Below, piece after piece: positions 60,257 to 64,000 of a DNA stretch of 64,000 nucleotides. The notes beneath the pieces were generated by a model that was given only the letters and a program-made list of their open reading frames with translations, was not told where the DNA came from and did not search any database. The translations under genes were made by a program, and so were the position numbers. Each line of letters opens with the position of its first letter. The stretch's first letter is position 1. Origin of the DNA: Nocardia inohanensis NBRC 100128 (GTDB lineage: Bacteria; Actinomycetota; Actinomycetes; Mycobacteriales; Mycobacteriaceae); assembly GCF_001612945.1 (NCBI RefSeq), contig NZ_BDBK01000002.1, forward strand, positions 62,001 to 126,000, given 5' to 3'.

Positions 60257-61174
60257 GTGGGGAACAGTGCGCAGGGGGCGACCGAGAACCGGGGCGGGCG
60301 AAGGGAAGTCCGGATCGGACTCTCGACCGCGTCGGTCTATCCGGAGAACACCGAGGCCGCGTTCCGCTACGCGGCCGAATTGGGTTACGACGGCGTCGAA
60401 TTGATGGTCTGGGCGGAACCGGTCAGCCAATCTATTTCGGCGATCCAGCAGTTGATGCATCGCTACGAGATCCCGGTGCTGGCCGTGCACGCGCCGTGTC
60501 TGCTGATCTCGCAACGGGTCTGGGGGTCGGACCCGGTAGCCAAGCTCACCCGCAGCGTGCACACCGCCGAGGCGCTCGGCGCGGCCACGGTCGTCGTGCA
60601 TCCGCCCTTCCGCTGGCAGCGCCGCTACGCCGAGGGCTTCGCCCGCCAGGTGGCCGAGCTCGAGGACGCCGGCCCCATCTCGGTGGCGGTGGAGAACATG
60701 TTCCCGATGCGCGCCGACACCCTGTTCCGGGGCAGCTCGGTGCGCCGCCTGGAACGCCGCGGCGGCCCCGGCCCGTCCATCACCACCTTCAGTCCGTCCT
60801 ACGACCCGACGGATACCGGCTTCCGGCACTACACGCTGGACAGCTCGCACACCGCCACCGCGGGCGTGGATCCGCTGGACCTGGCCGAGCGCATGGGTTC
60901 GGGCCTGGCTCACCTGCACCTGGCCGACGGTCGCGGCGCGGCGACCGACGAGCACCTGATCCCCGGCGAGGGTACCCAGCCGCTGACCCAGCTCTGCGAG
61001 AAGCTGGTGGCCAACGGTTTCGACGGCCAGGCCGTCATCGAGGTCAACACCCAGATGGCCCGCACCACCATGGATCGCGCCGCCATGCTCAACCGCGCCC
61101 TCACCTTCGCCCGCGAGCACTTGAACGGCGTGAGCGTGCCGGAACCCGAACCCTCGGGCGCGCATCGCGGCTGA
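60257..61174 (+). CDS. Sugar phosphate isomerase/epimerase-like TIM barrel (Rv0498-like)
   Basis: 305-aa AP-endonuclease-2/xylose-isomerase-like barrel: RIGLSTASVYPENTEAAFRY, LGYDGVELMVWAEPVSQ, VLAVHAPCLLIS, VVVHPPFRWQ, VAVENMFPM, LDSSHTATAG, HLHLADGRG and AVIEVNTQ. His and Glu/Asp metal ligands are thus present, suggesting a divalent-metal isomerase, epimerase or hydrolase. GTG 60257 has AGGGAG at 60245-60250. It follows the Rv0497-like gene by 13 bases, retaining the Rv0496-Rv0499 order. The substrate is unknown. Confidence 0.88.
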   Translation: MGNSAQGATENRGGRREVRIGLSTASVYPENTEAAFRYAAELGYDGVELMVWAEPVSQSISAIQQLMHRYEIPVLAVHAPCLLISQRVWGSDPVAKLTRSVHTAEALGAATVVVHPPFRWQRRYAEGFARQVAELEDAGPISVAVENMFPMRADTLFRGSSVRRLERRGGPGPSITTFSPSYDPTDTGFRHYTLDSSHTATAGVDPLDLAERMGSGLAHLHLADGRGAATDEHLIPGEGTQPLTQLCEKLVANGFDGQAVIEVNTQMARTTMDRAAMLNRALTFAREHLNGVSVPEPEPSGAHRG

Positions 61175-61256
61175 GCGTCCGCCGTCCCGCGTCGCGTCGG
61201 CCCGACGAGGGGTCAGTGATTCATCCCACCACGTGTGCGTTCGATCCGTGACTGGC

Positions 61257-61271
61257 TTGTACGCTGTACAA
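61257..61271. promoter_or_regulatory. 15-bp palindrome TTGTAC-N3-GTACAA upstream of thioesterase gene
   Basis: TTGTACGCTGTACAA is a perfect dyad (apart from the 3-base centre) 25 bases before ATG 61297, overlapping the probable promoter. It is typical of a TetR-family operator and likely controls the thioesterase gene. Confidence 0.6.
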
Positions 61272-61296
61272 ACCCCACAGTGGAAGGAAGCAGCGG

Positions 61297-62190
61297 ATGA
61301 CAACGGAGTTGACCGTCGACCTGGATCCGGCGCGCCTCGCCGACGCCCCGTTCAGCCGCGTCTGCACGCTCGCCGAACTCCCCTCGGACGACCCGGAGCT
61401 CGGCCGCTACGCCGGAATCATCGACCCCACCTGGACCATCGGCCCGAAGGTGCACGGCGGCACCATGGTCGCGGGCAGCGCGGCCGCCGCCACCGAATGG
61501 CTGCGCAAGACCGCCCCCGAGCACTCCGCCATGTTCCCCATCTCCGCCAGCACCGACTTCCTCGGCGCGCCCGATCCGGGCGAGGTGGAGTACGTCGTCC
61601 GCACTCGCAAGATCGGCCGCCAGATCTGCCTGATCGACGCGAGCCTGAGCCAGGGCGGCCGCGTCCTCGTCCACACCGCCTTCACGTTCAGCCACCTGGA
61701 CGACACGGTTCCGGCCTACTCCGCCGACCACGCCGGCGATATGCCCGCCGCACCCCCGGCCGACGCCCTGCACTACGACACCGAGAACCCCATGGGCAAG
61801 CTGGTGCACGTGGCCGAAGGCTCCGCGGTCGCCATCGACCCGAAATGGGCCGCCTTCCTGCGCGGCGAAACCGCCGAACCCCGCCTGCGCCTGTGGATCC
61901 GCCCGCGTCCCGGCGACGAACAGGACCCCGACGTGGCCGCCTACTTCGCCATGATGGCCGCCGACATGTCCCCGCCGGTCCCGATGAACCTCGGCCAATT
62001 CGGCTGGGCCCCAACGGTCCAACTCACCACCTACCTCCGCCGCCGCCCCGCCCCCGGCTGGCTCCGCGTCATCGCCACCGCCCGCGAAGTGGGCGGCCGC
62101 ATGTTCGACGAAGACCAACTGGTCATCGATTCCACCGGAGCCATCGTCGCCCAATCCCGGCAGCTAGCCCTGATCCCCCAATCGCGGTAA
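61297..62190 (+). CDS. Double-hotdog acyl-CoA thioesterase family protein (Rv0499-like)
   Basis: 297-aa protein with two hotdog-type halves: PTWTIGPKVHGGTMVAGSAA and SASTDFLGAPDPGEVEYVVR in the first, LNLGQFGWAPTVQLTTYLRR and IATAREVGGRMFDEDQLVID in the second. This is the 4HBT_3/TesB-like pattern, expected to hydrolyse acyl-CoA thioesters. GGAAGGAAG lies nine bases before ATG 61297. The start region holds a TetR-type palindrome. Position matches Rv0499. Lipid metabolism is consistent with neighbouring genes. Confidence 0.85.
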   Translation: MTTELTVDLDPARLADAPFSRVCTLAELPSDDPELGRYAGIIDPTWTIGPKVHGGTMVAGSAAAATEWLRKTAPEHSAMFPISASTDFLGAPDPGEVEYVVRTRKIGRQICLIDASLSQGGRVLVHTAFTFSHLDDTVPAYSADHAGDMPAAPPADALHYDTENPMGKLVHVAEGSAVAIDPKWAAFLRGETAEPRLRLWIRPRPGDEQDPDVAAYFAMMAADMSPPVPMNLGQFGWAPTVQLTTYLRRRPAPGWLRVIATAREVGGRMFDEDQLVIDSTGAIVAQSRQLALIPQSR

Positions 62191-62217
62191 TCGCTTCCCC
62201 CGCTAGCCTTGGTTCCC

Positions 62218-63036
62218 ATGACGAGGATTGCGGTAATCGGTGGAGGCCGGATCGGGGAGGCGCTGATTGCCGGCCTGCTCGAATCCGGGCGGGCGAGTAA
62301 AGATCTGGTGGTGGTCGAGCCGGTTCCGGCGCGTGCGGAGTTGCTGGGGCAGCGGTTCGGGATTCGCGCTACCGACAGCATCGCCGATGCCACCAAGTCC
62401 GCCGATCTGATCGTGATCGCCGTGAAACCGCACGATGTGGACGGCGTCGTCGCGGAGGTCGCGCGCGCGGGGCTGGACGACGAGCGCGATCAGGTGCTGG
62501 TTTCGCTGGCCGCGGGCGTCCCGACCACTCGTTTCGAGGCCAAGCTGCCCGCCGGTTTCCCGGTGGTCCGGGTCATGTCGAACACCCCGATGCTGGTCGG
62601 CCAGGGCATGAGCGTCATCTCGCCCGGCCGCCACGCTCGCAAGGAGCAACTCCAGCAGGTCAGCGAATTGCTGGAGTCGGTCGGCCAGGTCGCGACCGTC
62701 GCCGAATCGCAGATGGACGCCGTCACCGCCGTCTCCGGTTCCGGCCCCGCCTACTTCTTCCTGGTGGTCGAGGCCATGATCGACGCCGCCGTCGGACTGG
62801 GCCTGACCCGCGATGTCGCCACCCAGCTGGTGCAGCAGACCATGCTCGGTTCCGCCGCCCTGCTCGAGGAGTCCGGCCAGTCCGCGGTGGAGTTGCGCGC
62901 GGCCGTCACCTCGCCCGCCGGAACCACCGCCGCCGCCGTCCGGGAACTGGAGCGCGGCGCACTGCGCTCGTCCTTCTACGAGGCGCTGAATGCCGCAAAA
63001 CGGCGTTCCGCCGAACAGGGCGCGACCGCCGACTAA
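62218..63036 (+). CDS. proC: Pyrroline-5-carboxylate reductase
   Basis: 272-aa enzyme that reduces pyrroline-5-carboxylate to proline with NAD(P)H. The Rossmann motif is IAVIGGGRIGEALIAGLLESG, the active centre is VRVMSNTPMLVGQGM and the signature SGSGPAYFFLVVEA, with the C-terminal TSPAGTTAAAVRELE. TAGCCT ends eight bases before ATG 62218 and no Shine-Dalgarno is present, so a leaderless start is likely; ATG 62209 is also in frame. Gene order with Rv0499 and Rv0500A is preserved. Confidence 0.96.
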   Translation: MTRIAVIGGGRIGEALIAGLLESGRASKDLVVVEPVPARAELLGQRFGIRATDSIADATKSADLIVIAVKPHDVDGVVAEVARAGLDDERDQVLVSLAAGVPTTRFEAKLPAGFPVVRVMSNTPMLVGQGMSVISPGRHARKEQLQQVSELLESVGQVATVAESQMDAVTAVSGSGPAYFFLVVEAMIDAAVGLGLTRDVATQLVQQTMLGSAALLEESGQSAVELRAAVTSPAGTTAAAVRELERGALRSSFYEALNAAKRRSAEQGATAD

Positions 63037-63238
63037 CGTTGTCGGTAGGCGACAGCTGATGCGCTGGGCGGGGGAGTAGCTGGTTTGCTGCCGGAGGGCG
63101 ACTCGCCACAGCAAAGGCTGATTTCTCACACCCGTCGCAGCAATCCCACTGGTCCCGCTAAGCTTCAAGGAGCACGTGCGTGTCTGTTCCGCCGGTGGGG
63201 AAGCCGGCGGCGCGGACGTGCCGGAGGTCAGTGGCGCA

Positions 63239-63484
63239 ATGATGTCTGGAAACAGTCAAGCGAGGTCCGCAAACACCCCCATCAGCGCAGGAAACGTCAT
63301 CGGCGGAGGAACCCAGTTCCTGACTGTCGCCGAAGTGGCGAATCTGATGCGGGTATCCAAAATGACGGTGTACCGATTGGTGCATTCGGGAGAGCTGCCC
63401 GCGGTGCGGGTCGGCAGATCCTTCCGGGTGCACGCCAAAGCGGTGCACGACTACCTGGAGACGTCCTACTTCGACGCGGGGTAG
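63239..63484 (+). CDS. Excisionase/MerR-like HTH protein (Rv0500A-like)
   Basis: 81-aa small DNA-binding protein with a winged-HTH of the excisionase/BldC type: FLTVAEVANLMRVSKMTVYRLVHSGELPAVRVGRSFRVH and AVHDYLETSYFDAG, read in two parts. BldC-like proteins in actinobacteria bind direct repeats and affect development; here function is inferred from fold. ATG 63239 has GGAGG at 63223-63227; GTG 63176 with AAGGAG could add 21 residues. No phage integrase is nearby, so it is a backbone gene. Confidence 0.88.
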   Translation: MMSGNSQARSANTPISAGNVIGGGTQFLTVAEVANLMRVSKMTVYRLVHSGELPAVRVGRSFRVHAKAVHDYLETSYFDAG

Positions 63485-63680
63485 GCGTCGCGGTAAGTCC
63501 CCAGGCCCCGACCCGTTTCGTTCGCCGGAGAGTGGCCCGGTAACATGGACCGGCATCCTGTACGTGCCGGTTGGTGCCGTCGGGTCCGACTCGGCTCGTC
63601 TCGGGTAGGGACTGTGCAGGGTCAGTAAGTGTGCTCCCCGCGCAAGTGGGGCGACCCGAGAGAACGCGAGGAACAACCCT
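63485..63680 (+). promoter_or_regulatory. Structured 196-base leader of the bS22 gene
   Basis: TAACAT (63541-63546) may be a -10 box. Downstream are ACCGGCA-N9-TGCCGGT (63549-63555 with 63565-63571) and CCCC-N8-GGGG at about 63633-63648. A long structured leader before a 33-codon ribosomal protein gene suggests autogenous or growth-rate control. Confidence 0.45.
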
Positions 63681-63782
63681 ATGGGTTCTGTGATCAAGAA
63701 GCGCCGCAAGCGCATGTCGAAGAAGAAGCACCGCAAGCTGCTTCGTCGCACACGCGTTCAGCGTCGCAAACTCGGCAAGTAA
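63681..63782 (+). CDS. Ribosomal protein bS22 (AURKAIP1/COX24-like, 33 aa)
   Basis: The 33-residue peptide reads [20 protein letters not shown] and continues [13 protein letters not shown], a very basic helix. It matches the Rv0500B/AURKAIP1-COX24 domain protein, identified in mycobacterial ribosome structures as bS22 of the small subunit. ATG 63681 follows GAGGA at 63668-63672 with eight bases of spacing. It is located between the HTH gene and galE2, exactly as in M. tuberculosis. Its length makes it easily missed. Confidence 0.93.
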
Positions 63783-63799
63783 GCGCTGAGACGTAGCTG

Positions 63800-63827
63800 A
63801 AGCCCGTCACCGATCGGTGGCGGGCTT
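63800..63827 (+). terminator. Terminator after bS22
   Basis: AAGCCCG-T-CACC (63800-63811) pairs with GGTG-G-CGGGCTT (63816-63827), including one T-G pair and a GATC loop. It starts 17 bases after the stop. Confidence 0.8.
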
Positions 63828-63928
63828 TCGCTATTTATCAGGTGACCGAACTCATCGTTAGATCCTGGTTAATACCCTTCGGTGACACCAGGTGTGGCAG
63901 TTACCCTGGGACACGCGGGAAAACAATA

Positions 63929-64000
63929 ATGATGGGGGCTGGCGAGTTGGGATCCGGCGTGGTGGGTACCCGGGACGGGCAGGCGCCCAAGGTGGTGTTG
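63929..64000 (+). CDS. NAD-dependent epimerase/dehydratase GalE2-like, N-terminal part
   Basis: Twenty-four codons are visible before the window ends, giving MMGAGELGSGVVGTRDGQAPK followed by VVL. The sequence PKVVL is where the Rossmann motif of Rv0501 (galE2) begins after a variable N-terminal extension, so this is probably its homologue. ATG 63929 or 63932 is the start; upstream (63828-63928) holds no other gene. The call depends on gene order and the last few residues. Confidence 0.6.
   Translation, partial: MMGAGELGSGVVGTRDGQAPKVVL

Noticed and set aside
1..64000. tRNA, rRNA, insertion sequences or prophage genes
   Set aside because: No cloverleaf with CCA-end context, rRNA segment, transposase or integrase signature was seen; the excisionase-like HTH at 63239 is a backbone gene.

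Overview
This is a high-GC actinobacterial chromosome segment, most likely Nocardia or a close relative in the Mycobacteriales. Evidence read from the sequence: a heparin-binding hemagglutinin with a Lys/Ala/Pro tail, the mycothiol glycosyltransferase MshA, SenX3-RegX3, an orphan EspG-type protein, the tiny ribosomal protein bS22, frequent GTG starts and several apparently leaderless genes. From memory, the backbone follows the Mycobacterium tuberculosis order Rv0467-Rv0501: icl, fadB2, madR-type TetR, DUF445, XRE, hbhA, DUF2516, deoC, DUF2993, murB, L,D-transpeptidase, SDR, ROK, mshA, ybjN, gpm, senX3, regX3, Rv0495c, ppx, Rv0497, Rv0498, Rv0499, proC, Rv0500A, bS22, galE2. No tRNA, rRNA, insertion sequence, prophage or CRISPR array was seen.

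Layout. 1-1.7 kb: end of isocitrate lyase and FadB2 (glyoxylate shunt, acyl-CoA metabolism). 2-19.5 kb: accessory block with a full-length MetE homologue that lacks the zinc-site residues, small antitoxin-like and secreted proteins, a Ser/Thr kinase with an exported seven-blade WD40 propeller, AI-2E permease, AdhC, ZIP transporter, an HtrA-like protease convergent with a VKOR-DsbA disulfide-forming pair, PPK2, EspG, a secreted propeller-like protein, a saccharopine-dehydrogenase-like reductase and an ABC1 kinase. 19.6-30 kb: MadR-type TetR, DUF445, XRE-HbhA, two duplicated alpha/beta hydrolases sharing an operator, PurU, GNAT, DeoC and a DUF2993 membrane protein. 29.5-36.2 kb: AbiEi-like protein, an unknown 509-aa protein, a methyltransferase, two DUF2505 proteins, MurB and a lipoprotein L,D-transpeptidase.

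36.2-41.9 kb is the most unusual region: an apparent insertion between the transpeptidase and SDR genes. It holds an active-looking OleA/KAS-III enzyme, a second KAS-III-like subunit that has lost Cys-His-Asn but keeps the OleA-type Glu, an OleC/beta-lactone-synthetase-like adenylating enzyme, a family-2 glycosyltransferase and a condensation-domain-like protein without its catalytic His. The arrangement resembles heterodimeric OleA systems such as the nocardiolactone type, but adds a glycosyltransferase and has no evident OleD. It is a candidate for an undescribed glycosylated or acylated long-chain lipid or beta-lactone.

41.9-53 kb returns to the backbone (SDR, hydrolase, MshA, YbjN, ROK, Gpm, SenX3-RegX3), interrupted by a secreted CocE-type hydrolase with a palindrome-rich leader and an F420-reductase-like/HxlR divergent pair. 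53.2-56.1 kb holds a small secreted protein and four tandem paralogous secreted Ig-like proteins with different low-complexity tails. 56.2-64 kb is backbone through the start of galE2. PPK2, Ppx and SenX3-RegX3 in one window make phosphate/polyphosphate metabolism a recurrent theme, and envelope biology (HbhA, L,D-transpeptidase, MurB, MshA, DUF2993, secreted Ig-like proteins) dominates the rest.
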